Part shown: in pieces, positions 36,503-46,220 of the stretch | Layout of the letters: every line of letters starts with the position of its first letter | How positions within the stretch are numbered: position 1 is the first letter of the stretch | Assembly (NCBI RefSeq): GCF_027943255.1 | Contig: NC_072892.1 | Coordinates: 19,057,792-19,121,791, forward strand | Source: Anastrepha obliqua | Taxonomy: Eukaryota; Arthropoda; Insecta; Diptera; Tephritidae | Length of the DNA: 64,000 nucleotides | Direction: 5' to 3' | Program-made: the position numbers and the translations under genes | Notes under the pieces: generated by a model | The model's input: the letters and a program-made list of their open reading frames with translations, nothing else | What the model was told of the DNA's origin: nothing | Databases searched by the model: none

Positions 36503-37730
36503 TTGGCCAAAAAGTCTTGCGGTATTTCCGCAAGCTTGTCTTTGCAAGCGCGTAGTTCTAGTTGTATTCGTCGCATCGGTTCACGCTAGAGCTTTTTGGA
36601 GAGCTCTTTTCACGTGCTAACACGTGTTTGATTAATTGTTGTTTGCTTTTAGTCGTTCGTGAGTTATAGCGTCGCAAACATGGAGCAAAATAAAGAGAAA
36701 ATACGGCATATTTTACAGTACTACTACGATAAATGCAAAAATGCATCTCATGCTGCCAATAAAATTTGTGCAGTTTATGGACCCGATACAGTTTCCATTT
36801 CCACTGCACAACGATGGTTTCAACGTTTTCGTTCTGGTGCCGAGGTGATCGAAGATGCGCCACGGTCCGGAAGGCCTGTCGTCGAAAATTGCGATAAAAT
36901 CGCTGAATTGATCGAAAGAGACCGGCATAGTAGCAGCCGTAGCATCGGCCAAGAGCTGGGTATGAGTCATCAAACCGTTATAAACCATTTGAAGAAGCTT
37001 GGATTCAAAAAGAAGCTCGATGTATGGGTGCCACACGACTTGACGCAAGAAAACATTTTTGCCCGTATGGATGCATGCGAATCGCTTCTGAATCGCAACA
37101 AAATCGACCCGTTTTTGAAGCGGATGGTGACTGGCGATGAAAAGTGGGTCACTTACGACAACGTGAAGCGCAAACGGTCGTGGTCGAAAAGCAGTGAAGC
37201 TGCCCAGACGGTGGCCAAGCCTGGATTGACGGCCAGGAAGGTTCTTCTGTGTGTTTGGTGGGATTGGCAGGGAATCATCCACTATAAGCTGCTCCCCTAT
37301 GGCCAAACGCTCAATTCGGACCTGGACTGCCAACAACTGGACCGCTTGAATGCAGCACTCATGCAGAAGAGGCCATCTTTGATCAACAGAGGCCGAATTG
37401 TCTTCCATCAGGACAACGCCAGGCCACACACATCTTTGGTGACGCGCCAGAAGCTGCGGGAGCTCGGATGGGAAGTTCTTTTGCATCCACCGTATAGTCC
37501 GGATCTCGCACCAAGTGATTACCACCTATTTCTGTCCATGGCGAACGAGCTTGGTAGTCGGAAGTTATCCACAAGAGAGCCCTGTGAAAATTGGCTCTCC
37601 GAGTTTTTTGACAATAGGGAAGGGAGCTTCTATAAGAGGAGCATTATGAAGTTGGCACCTCGTTGGGAACTCGTCATCGAACAAAACGGCGCATATTTGA
37701 CTTAAATCGCATTATTATGGAAAACCCAAG
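36503..37730 (+). mobile_element. Mariner element with intact transposase, right TIR not found
   Basis: The left end GGTTGGCCAAAAAGTCTTGC (36501-36520) is a mariner terminal repeat preceded by TATA. The matching inverted sequence is not visible in the 200 bp after the stop. The coding region is described separately. Confidence 0.7.
36680..37705 (+). CDS. Mariner transposase, intact frame (DD34D)
   Basis: A single open frame of 341 aa from the ATG of MEQNKEKIRHIL; an in-frame ATG seven codons upstream is possible. Mariner transposases are about 345 aa, so this is full length. The N-terminus holds two helix-turn-helix motifs (residues about 1-110, with STAQRWFQRFRSGAEVIED and SSRSIGQELGMSHQTVINHL), the linker WVPHDLT, then the catalytic core: first Asp in VTGDEKWVTYDN, second in FHQDNARPHTS, third in YSPDLAPSDYH. 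The last two are separated by 34 residues, the DD34D signature. The C-terminus ends QNGAYLT. The enzyme cuts and pastes its own element at TA sites in the nucleus. No stop or frameshift is present, unlike every other mariner here. Confidence 0.93.
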   Translation: MEQNKEKIRHILQYYYDKCKNASHAANKICAVYGPDTVSISTAQRWFQRFRSGAEVIEDAPRSGRPVVENCDKIAELIERDRHSSSRSIGQELGMSHQTVINHLKKLGFKKKLDVWVPHDLTQENIFARMDACESLLNRNKIDPFLKRMVTGDEKWVTYDNVKRKRSWSKSSEAAQTVAKPGLTARKVLLCVWWDWQGIIHYKLLPYGQTLNSDLDCQQLDRLNAALMQKRPSLINRGRIVFHQDNARPHTSLVTRQKLRELGWEVLLHPPYSPDLAPSDYHLFLSMANELGSRKLSTREPCENWLSEFFDNREGSFYKRSIMKLAPRWELVIEQNGAYLT

Positions 37731-38270
37731 CATGCAATAATGAGGAAGATAAATTAAATCTTAGAGAAAGTCATGTTGTAAATTTACAAAATGCTGAAAA
37801 AGTAAGGAACTCTCTTGCTGAAAACCAGAAAAAACCCAAAGGAAATCCCAGCGAATACTATGGATCCTCGTTTGTTTTACAAAAAGCACTGTCTGTTTCG
37901 TTAGTCTATTATAAGCGAACTATGTAAGTTTATAACTTGGGCTTCCATAATTTCCATAATGACAATGTCAAGAATAGGATGAAACTACAGCATCAAGAGG
38001 TGTACATGCATTTTAACGCATGTGGAGGATATTATAACTACTCAAAAACACGTAATAGCTAACAGTGATGCGTGTTCAGGCCAAAAACGTAACATTAAAG
38101 GTAGCTTTTTTTTTAGCGGTGTGTTTGGGTTAAAAATGTCTTCGCACTATCTAGTAACCGTCGCTACTACGTGTGGGGTGATTCCGCTAAAAATATCCCT
38201 CCTCTTCTCTTGGATTTTTCCCTCCACCCCGGGACTGCTTCCGCATCGCTTCGAGGTAGAGGGCCAAGAC
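37731..38270. other. Spacer without recognised content
   Basis: No gene or element is supported between the mariner and the R1-like fragment. Confidence 0.35.
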
Positions 38271-38274
38271 GATG

Positions 38275-38995
38275 TCCTAAGAAGGACACTTACTTACTCA
38301 CCCTGCGTCCAGGGTCGTTTGTTTTGAGAAACCTATGCTCAATGCTCCCTTTCACGCCTCTTTTTTCGGATAATATCTTCAACAAAATTTGCGACGCAAA
38401 GTTTTTCGCCGGCACCCTTAGGGAATCTGCCCATATTTCGCATCCGTATAAAAGAATCGAGTTCATCGTGTCCATTAAAAGTTTTCGCTTGTTGTGCGTT
38501 GGACCTCCAAGGTTCACTATGAGCTTACTTTGGCAGCTCTTGTAGCTTGATTTATGTGCGCCCAGTAAGTTAGCCTTGTGTCTAATTGCACTCCTAGGTA
38601 TTTGACCACTCTTTTTATCGATAAAGTCGCATCGAGTACTTGAATATCTACTTCTAATGGGATACGTCTGTTGGTTAGAAGGACTAGCTCTATTTTCTCT
38701 GTGGCCAGCTTTAATCTGTGGTCTTCCATGTCAGCCATGTCTGAACTCGGATCATCACCTGATTCAACTTCCTTTTGATTTCGTCAGTGTTTCGGGCGAT
38801 TATTACAGCTGCGCAATACATCTGCGTATCCCACTAAAGGCACATCCTCAGGCATCTCTATTCGAAGGATTTCATCGTAGCTTATATTCCAAAGTTCAGG
38901 TCCGAGTATTGATCCTTGGGCCGCACCTGCTGTTATTTGTTTAGTCTTACACCCTTCACGCGTTTCGTATAAGATAGCATTAACATGGATGAAAA
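38275..38995 (-). pseudogene. R1-like non-LTR reverse transcriptase fragment
   Basis: The minus strand has TAGAAQGSILGPELWNISYDEILR and VPLVGYADV (one catalytic Asp kept, then frameshift), RLKLATEKIELVLLTNRR, VVKYLGVQLDTRLTYWAHI, and GGPTHNKRKLLMDTMNSILLYGCEIW. Three frames are needed, so it is broken. It stops at the MULE boundary, where the MULE appears to have inserted. Confidence 0.8.
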
Positions 38996-39004
38996 GGGTT
39001 GGTG

Positions 39005-39180
39005 TCGAAATTCTGTATGTACAAAATTCTAAAAACAAAATTCAGCTTTTTAAAATTCTGCTTTTTAAAATTCTGCTTTTTTAAAATTCTGCTTTTTTAA
39101 AATTCTGCTTTCTAAAATTCTGTATTACAAAATTCTGTATTACAAAATTCTGTATTACAAAATTCTGTATTAAAATATAA
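39005..39180. repeat. Left terminal array of AAAATTCTG units
   Basis: At least ten tandem AAAATTCTG-type units, some with CTTTTTT and some with TATTAC spacers. The mirror array lies at 41205-41370. Confidence 0.9.
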
Positions 39181-39303
39181 TGTTAACAATGTTAAAGAGG
39201 TAATGTAATTATTTTGAAAAAGTGCGCACTTTTCCAAAATAATTACATTACCTCTTTAACATTGTTAACATTATTATTTTAATACAGAATTTTGTAATAC
39301 AGA
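39148..39303. repeat. Near-perfect palindrome within the MULE
   Basis: Arms of about 77 bp meet at GTGCGCAC (39222-39229). The left arm carries AACAATGTTAAAGAGGTAAT and the right arm its inverse, with only a few differences. Confidence 0.92.
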
Positions 39304-39633
39304 ACATTGTGGGATATTCATTGTCAAATTTAGGTATGGTTATTTGTTAGTAAAACTTTTTACACAATTTGAGTATATGCGCCCCATTGTTTTTAACATA
39401 TTCGTACATACCTATGTACATCCCTACGTTAATTATAGTTGACAACATTTATACATTGGTATGTACATAGGTATGTTTGCAATCAAATATTACCTGGAGA
39501 TGAGAACTTCTATCACAAATGAGGAATTACAATTTCACCACACTGTCTACAACGGTTCTTATATTGTTTGTTTACCTTCTGTTAAGTGCTGACTTTTTGT
39601 GAAAGAGCGTGGTTTAATATTATATTGATAAAA

Positions 39634-41111
39634 ATGTCCGAAATAAGAATTTTGAAAACAAATAAAAATAAGGAAATGTTGGGTGTTGATGGGTATTTCT
39701 ATTATTTAGAAAGAATAACAAAACAAAGGACATATAATTGGTCGTGTTCCAAGAGAATAGCGTGTCACTGTAAATTTCGATTGGTGACTGAATTAAAAGA
39801 CGGTATCCATTGTGTGATTAAAAGGTCCGGTGTACATACCCATAGCCCTGAGGCAGTGGAAGGTTTTGTTCGCGATGCTAATATAAAGCTTAAAGAGTTA
39901 TCTAAAAAACATGCTTGCCGGCTAGCCAGATAATTCGAGAAACCATTGTGCTAACTCCGAGCGATAGCCGTGATGCTTTACCTTCTAAAATGGCCCAAAA
40001 AAGTAAAATAATGCGGACTAGAAAAAAGAAATGGAACATGAAAGAACCAAAAACTGTAGATGACATTGATATGCCATTTAATTTATATGTCCTTGAAGGC
40101 GAGCTTTTTGTCTTAGCAGAAAAGTGGGTCGATGATGACCTTTTTATAATATTGGGGACAAAATCTTCATTGGAAATGCTGAGTAGCAGTGACTGCTGGG
40201 CTGTTGATGGAACTTTCCATGTTGTTCCTCGCGTTATGAGGCAACTTTTTTCCATACATGGTAGAGTACATGGCGAAATCGTGCCTCTCGTTTTTTGCTT
40301 GATGAGTAAAAAAACGTTGAAGTCATATGTCGCTGTTTTTAACGAGTTGCTGACGATTGCAGGTAACCATGAACTAAATTTATACCCTCAGCGTATAATT
40401 TGCGATTTCGAAATGGGTATCATATCGGCAATTAAGCAATGTTTCCCAAATACTGATTTACGCGGCTGTTTGTTCCATTTTGGACAAATAATATGGCGAA
40501 AGGTTCAGAAGGAGAGGTAATTAAAGCCTATTTTATGGTTTTGTATGTATACTAAGTAATAGCATGTTCTTTTTATGTATAGATTGGCTCAAAAATATGG
40601 GACTTCGGTGGAATTCGCACTGCAAGTCCGAATGATTAAAAGCTTAGCTTTCGTACCGCCAAGCGAAATACCGAATTACTTTCAAACATTACTTAATAAC
40701 TGCGATGATGAAAGTGTAAAAAAATTACTAGTTTGGTTTGATAAAAATTATATTGATATAAATAATAATAATTCCAAATATTCTCCCGAGTTTTGGTCAG
40801 TGCATGACCATAATGCATCGCAAACAGAAACGTTTCCTAGAACACAAAACAATATTGAAGCGTGGCATCGGCGGCTGAAAGTTATTGTTGGAAGAAGAAA
40901 TTCGCAATTTTACCATCTTGTGCTAAGTTTGCAAAAGGAACTTATTTTAGCGAAAACTCAAATATCAAGAAAAGAAAATGGAGAAAGAGTTAGAAGAAAA
41001 AGGAAAATAATTAAAAAAAACAAACAGCTGCGAAGAATTATTAAGAAAAGAAATGAATTAAGTCACACTACATATTTAAAAAGAATTGCAAAAAATATTG
41101 TAATTGGCTAA
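39634..41111 (+). pseudogene. MULE transposase, FLYWCH plus DDE core, one frameshift
   Basis: The first frame (39634-39933) is a FLYWCH-type zinc finger: YFYYLERITKQRTYNWSCSK, RIACHCKFRLV, GVHTHSPEA. It stops at 39933, but the text continues in another frame from about 39915 (ASQIIRETIVLTPSD), so a single indel near 39910 seems to separate the two. The core has CWAVDGTFHVVP (first Asp), RIICDFEMGIISAI (second Asp), and a C-terminal TQNNIEAWHRRLK (Glu). A GT-AG intron of 66 bp (40517-40582) joins KVQKER to LAQKYG in frame; without it there is a stop. The third part runs to 41111. One frameshift would make this copy non-autonomous unless it is a sequencing error. Confidence 0.85.
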
Positions 41112-41204
41112 ACTAAAATATTGTTATCGCTTAAACATATATGTATATTTATGGAATAAATGTTTATTTTGGTACTTCTTGTATGACGAAAATCACAAAA
41201 CTTG

Positions 41205-41370
41205 AATAAAGCAGAATTTTTCGCATTAAACATGCAGAATTTTGAAAAAGCAGAATTTTAGAAAGCAGAATTTTAAAAAGCAGAATTTTAAAAAAGCAGA
41301 ATTTTAAAAAGCAGAATTTTTTTGCATTTTACAGAATTTTGTCACCCAGAATTTTGTAATACAGAATAAT
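41205..41370. repeat. Right terminal array of CAGAATTTT units
   Basis: Inverted counterpart of the array at 39005-39180. Confidence 0.9.
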
Positions 41371-41390
41371 GACACGCTCCCGGATGAAAA

Positions 41391-41935
41391 TTGCTCACTC
41401 AAATCATAATAATATTGAAACGGTAGACCACAAATTTATGATGTCGAGTCATTCCTTTCTACCGAGTGACCGTGATTTCCGTTTGATAGAAATGAAAATA
41501 AAAAAAGCAACCTACTTATATTTACAACGATGAGCAATATTATGAATTGATAAAAAAGTGTAGAAGGAAAAAGCCATTTTCGGAAAAAGAATGTCGCCGG
41601 ATTTTATTTCGACGAAGTCACTAGAAAAATCAATAACAAAAACAGCAAAAAATACCATGGGTGAATCTGTCTCTTAGCTGAAAACTCAATTGAAGCATTT
41701 TTTGAAAAATGAACCTTATAAAATGTTCTACAAAACTTCTTTAGATGATGCTAAATTCCACGTTTTGGATCTTTCACCTAAAAGAGAAATACCAAAAATA
41801 GTATACGAAAATATTGAATTACTCCGATTATACACCACCCCTAGACCAGTAATGGAAGAGAAAAGTAAAGATATTATGCATTTACCACCACACATCCCTC
41901 CAGTTTATCATGAACATTTTTTTAAATAATTAATA
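41391..41935 (+). pseudogene. Fragment of an unassigned TE-type gene
   Basis: The + strand reads NIETVDHKFMMSSHSFLPSDRDFRLIEMKIKKA, then, after frameshifts, SPDFISTKSLEKSITK and a clean end FLKNEPYKMFYKTSLDDAKFHVLDLS to IPPVYHEHFFK (41690-41929). The HSFLPSDRDF motif and the IPPVYHEFF ending recur in multi-copy insect proteins (I believe the DUF7869 type), which look transposon-derived. I am unsure of the superfamily. Confidence 0.5.
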
Positions 41936-42087
41936 AATGTTCATGAATTTTTTCATTAAAGTTATTGTTTCTGTTGAATGCTAAATACAAGTCTGCAAAC
42001 CAAACCTACTCTCTTATACGAACAATTGTACTTCATTTACATGGAACTTATGTACTCTGTAAAACAATCATACCTTCTACTCAAATA

Positions 42088-42926
42088 TGAACGAGACGTT
42101 ATCAATAAAACGGTCCGCGGATGACATATGGCAAAAATAAATTTTTTGTTTTTTGGTAGGACTGTTATAAGCTCACATGGCAAATTTCAGCGTGATATGT
42201 CACATAGTTTGTTTTCTGTACTACTGTAAACAAGTCAAGCTCGAGTGTGTTCTTCGAATTTAACGATGGAAATTCAAGTTGAACAAAGAATTTGTTTGAA
42301 ATTTTGTTATTCATTCGTGCACGTGTTTTCCAGTGGTACAAATCGTTCAAAGAGGGCCGTACATCAACCCAAAAAACCACGCCAAAGTCGCTCAAAAATT
42401 AAGGTTATGCTGACTGTTTTTTTCGATTACGAAGGTGTGGGGCACTCGGAGTTCTTTCCGCAAGGCCGATCGGTTAACGCCGAATATTATTTAGACTTTT
42501 TAAAGCGTTTGCGCGAGAACATTCGTCTTAAAAGGAAGGAATTGTTGGACAACAAGTCATGGTTCTTGCATCACGATAATGCACCAGGTCACACATCACG
42601 TCTTGTTCGCGATTATTTGAACAAAAATAATGTTAATATCGTTCCGCAAGCACCGTATTCGCCTGATGTGGCTCCATGTGACTTTTTCCTGCTTCCCAAG
42701 CTCAAGTTGCCGCTCCGTGGAAAACATTTTGAGACAATTGAAGTCATAAAAGAGAATTCGAAGAACACACCCGAGTTTGACTTGTTTACAGTAGCACAGA
42801 AAACAAACTATGTGACATATCACGCTGAAATTTGCCATGTAAGCTTATAACAGTCCTACCAAAAAAAAAAAAATTATTTTTGCCATATGTCATCCACGGA
42901 CCGTTTTATTGATAACGTCTCGTTCA
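42088..42926 (+). mobile_element. Deleted mariner with ~175-bp inverted terminal repeats
   Basis: The ends from TGAACGAGACGTTATCAATA inward are inverted repeats extending about 175 bp (to about 42262 and from about 42752). TA flanks both ends (42086-42087 and 42927-42928). The centre carries an open frame (42245-42850) with a transposase middle: IKVMLTVFFDYEGVGHSEF, NKSWFLHHDNAPGHTSRLV (second Asp) and QAPYSPDVAPCDFFLLPKLKLPL (third Asp, 34 residues on). The N-terminal DNA-binding part and first Asp are deleted, so it cannot act alone. Confidence 0.88.
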
Positions 42927-42929
42927 TAT

Positions 42930-43335
42930 TTAAGCAGAAAGTACATTACATAGTAGGCGATGCCAAAAATGTAAAACGGCACTTATAATAAAAGCGTGAA
43001 TTACATCGACACGATTTTTCTTTCTCAGCGCTGAAATACTGCTTCAGTTTCAAATAAAATCATAGTTCTTTATTTTATTAAATTATTTATAGGACATTTA
43101 ATTAATTTTGAAAATGGTCTAAGTCAATTAGAGCTATAAAAACCACAGTTTTATATGAAATTCATAAAAAATTGCATATTAATAATACAATAAATTTCCA
43201 TTAATCAAGGGTAAGAAATGTAAATTACAATGTCGCATAATATAAAAATATTTTTTAACTCATTCAAACGCAATTCATTGAATATCTCGAAACAAGAAAA
43301 ATATGACTCAGACCACTTGCACAATTATGGGCACA
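42930..43335. other. Spacer with a possible small MITE
   Basis: AATGGTCTAAGTCAAT near 43113 and the inverse-like TGACTCAGACCACTT near 43305 could be ends of a 210-bp MITE. A GTGGTCTAAGTTAA also occurs near 36463. The rest is A/T-rich. Confidence 0.3.
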
Positions 43336-43337
43336 TA

Positions 43338-45081
43338 CTGTGAGCGTCAAAATAAAGTGTACAGCGTACCTCAGTAGCATTTTAACGATGTTGTACCGTA
43401 GAAAATACCGTTATATTTGGTTGTTTTCGTTGCATTAGAACTTTTTTCATATTGTATTTTAATTGGTTGCGATCGGCATAGTGAAAAGTTTTTGTCTACA
43501 GTAAATTAAATTCTATTAAACGTCTTTTTTAATAATGGGTAAACAAACTCGGCCGCCGTAGCCGAATGGGTTGGTGCGTGATCACCATTCGGAATTCACT
43601 GAGAGGTCGTTGGTTCGAATCTCGGTGAAAGCAAAATTAATAAAAACATTTTTCTAATAGCGGTCGCCCCTCGGCAGGCAATGGCAAACCTCCGAGTGTA
43701 TTTCTGCCATGAAAAAGCTCCTCATAAAAATATCTGCCGTTCGGAGCCGGCTTGAAACTGTAGGTCCCTCCATTTGTGGAACAACACCAAAACGCACACC
43801 ACAAATAGGAGGAGGAGCTCGGCCAAACACCTAACAGAAGTGTACGCGCCGATTATTTTTATTTTTTTAAACAAACTTCGACTGATGTTAGAGAACTGCA
43901 ACGAAAGCTTCGCAATGAAATTGGTGAAATTGGCTTTCAACAGAAGCCATAATACTGTGAAAAAATAGTTGACAAATACAAAAAGTTCGGCAAAGTAGAA
44001 AATCGCCCAGGTGCAGGCCGTCCAAAAGTTTTAAATGAGACTGAATTAAGGTCTATAGTGCGTGCTGTGAAGAAAAATCCCTCTAAAAGTGCTGTCAAAA
44101 TATCACAAGAATTTTCAAATTTGCAAATGGATTACATGGTCGTCTCCCACGAAAAAAGCCGCCAATATCGACAGTTAATAAAAAAAAACGTCTTGAATAT
44201 GCAAAAAAATACGAAAATCGGGATGTTTCTATCTGGAATAATGGCCTGTTTAGCGTTGAAAGTAAGTTCGAGGTATTTGGGCAGAAAAAACTGGTTAAGG
44301 TCTGAAGAACCAAAAATAGTGAGTATTATGACCAAAATTTGATAACCACAGTTAAACACGATGGGGGTTCGGTGATGGTGTGGGGATGTATGGCGGCAAG
44401 CGGAGTTGGCAATTTGGTTTTTATTGAAAGTACCATGAACAAAACAGATTATCTGAATATTTTACAAAATAATTTGCTGACCAGTGTGCAGAAATTAGAC
44501 TTGCAGGGATCTTGGATTTTCAAAAAAATAATAATCCCAAGCACACAGCAAAAATAGTAAAATAATGGCTGCTTTATCGTACTCCTAAGACATTGGATCA
44601 TCCTCCACAGTCACCGGACTTAAACCCTATTGAACATTTGTGGTTGCATTTAGACCGCCAACTCCGGAAAAGGACAATCACTAATATGAATATTCTGAAA
44701 CCCGTTATAAAGGAAGAGTGGGATAAAATTTCATCTGACGTGACAAAAACCCAGTTGAGTCGATGCCACGTGGACTGCCTTGCGTTATCAAAGGGAAAGG
44801 GAAATCAACAAAATACTACCATAAACCGATATCACTTTTGTAAAATACCTACATATATCTCTGCACATTTTATTTTGACGCGTAAAATATGCATTAAATT
44901 TTGTTTTTGCTTTAAAACTTTTGTTGTTGTAATTTATTTTTTGTTGTTTTCTAGTATTAAGTAGAGAATCAAATACTAATTTAAAATCATGAAATTAAAA
45001 TATATTGTTTTGTTATAAAATACTGAAATAAAATCGATATTATAACAAAATGCTTTGTACACTTTATTTTGACGTTCACAC
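43338..45081 (+). pseudogene. Tc1-type transposon, split by a SINE
   Basis: The ends share TGTGAGCGTCAAAATAAAGT (left) and its near inverse at 45055-45081. The transposase starts MGKQT at 43535, is interrupted by the SINE, and resumes TDVRELQRKLRNEIGEIGF. It goes on to GAGRPKVLNETELRSIVRAV, then VKHDGGSVMVWGCMAASGVGNLVFIE and SPDLNPIEHLWLHLDRQLRK. The HGGGSVMVWGC and SPDLNPIEHLW motifs are diagnostic of Tc1-type (DD34E) enzymes. Several frameshifts are present. After removing the SINE it would be about 1.4 kb. Confidence 0.85.
43550..43867 (+). repeat. Complete tRNA-derived SINE, 318 bp
   Basis: Flanked by 10-bp direct repeats TAAACAAACT (43540-43549 and 43868-43877). The head GCCGCCGTAGCCGAATGGGT resembles a tRNA A box, with GGTTCGAATC (B box) near 43611. 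The body follows with GCAATGGCAAACCTCCGAG and CACCACAAATAGGAGGAGG, and a short A/T tail. Copies or fragments occur at 25974, 27851, 47798 and 57513. Confidence 0.9.
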
Positions 45082-45767
45082 ATGAACAATTCCCGATATT
45101 TTTTTGACAGAATGTACATATGTATGTAAGTTGGTGCGTATAAATGTAAATATAGATTTCCAGGTCAATGCTTCATAAACGCGCACTTCGTATTTTTTCT
45201 TTTTTTCGATACGATTATCAATTTCAATGTTTGTGTAGGTGTGTGTTCATATCGCTATGCGGGCCATAAACGGGCAGCTAATCAGAGTGGGTTGAAATTC
45301 ATTTCGTTCCACACAGTGGACCGGTTAACAAATTTTCATTTCACGTTGCTCGCCGCGGAGTAAACACGAAACACGGAAAGATAATAATTGCCATGTATGG
45401 GGGTGCTTATTATGGTTGTTGGAATCTTTCCGCTCATTTGTGCACTTCGAAAGCTCAACGGAAATTACAAAAATCGCCAACTTTGTCACGCACACACAAC
45501 CGATTGCAAGAAAAACAAAAATGTTTGTCAACGTCGATCTGTTGAACTTTCAACCGATTTTTATGATTTGTTGCCTGTTTGTGACAAGTAAACAAAAACA
45601 AATGACAAAAATTCAAGATGCCAGTAGTAAACAAAAACAAATGACAAAGATTCAGTTATCGAATGTATCTCGCTTGTGCTCACGACATTGCAGCACAGTG
45701 TGCAATATTCCACAGTGGAGAATAACAGCGCTTACGAGAAACAACTAATATTATTGCAATGCGAAAA
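45082..45767. other. Spacer without recognised gene
   Basis: Contains a local direct repeat: AACAAAAACAAATGACAAA occurs twice near 45592 and 45633. No coding feature is supported. Confidence 0.4.
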
Positions 45768-45769
45768 TA

Positions 45770-46148
45770 AAGGGTGGTAAAATTTCAAGGGCCGATGTTG
45801 AATGTGAACCACACCTAAACGTCAACGACACCGTTGGACTTCTTTCTTTGGCGTTATTTGAAAGAAAAGGTGTACGTCGATAAGCCAGCAATATTTCAAG
45901 AACTAAAGGATGAGATAATTCGGCACATTAATGGCATAGAACCTTAATTATGCCTCAGTGTCATCGAAAATTTGGACCATCGGATGGAGATGTGCCGCCG
46001 AGGCCGAGGCGACCATTTGGCCGATATTTTATTCCACACGTAACTGAGCCAATATTATTATTGTATAATAAAGAGAAATGACAAGAATTTCCTAAAAAAA
46101 TGTATTTTATTCAAAATCAACACCGGCCCTTGAAACTTAACCACCCTT
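45770..46148 (+). mobile_element. Mariner-like deletion derivative, 379 bp, intact TIRs
   Basis: TA (45768-45769 and 46149-46150) flanks ends AAGGGTGGTAAAATTTCAAG and, reversed, AAGGGTGGTTAAGTTTCAAG. The + strand retains a transposase C-terminus: DFFLWRYLKEKVYVDKPA-like text in shifted frames, then NLDHRMEMCRRGRGDHLADIL. It is the same family as 2521-2794. Confidence 0.85.
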
Positions 46149-46220
46149 TACTAACATATTTTAGGTGAATTTTCTGAACACCCCAGTACGGCAGTACGAT
46201 TTGTTTGTGAATTTTTCGTT

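Larger units (their letters stand above)
38996..41381 (+). mobile_element. MULE (Mutator-like) DNA transposon with 9-bp TSD
   Basis: Direct repeats GGATGAAAA (38987-38995 and 41382-41390) flank the element. The ends are related inverted repeats (GGGTTGGTGTC and, reversed, GGGAGCGTGTC), followed on both sides by ATTCTGTAT and tandem blocks of AAAATTCTG with T-runs, about 170 bp of array on each side. A FLYWCH zinc finger and a MULE transposase core lie between. The 9-bp duplication, long inverted ends and transposase type together define a MULE. Confidence 0.92.

Noticed and set aside
36713..37525. A 270-codon minus frame opposite the intact mariner transposase
   Set aside because: It is an antisense shadow of the real transposase frame and has no recognisable domain.
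39005..41370. The regularly spaced terminal units of the MULE as a CRISPR-like array
   Set aside because: The host is eukaryotic, spacers are not unique, and the arrays are inverted copies flanking a transposase.
45388..45748. Overlapping + frames with several Cys residues
   Set aside because: No family resemblance, and the region includes a local direct repeat; not enough to call a gene.
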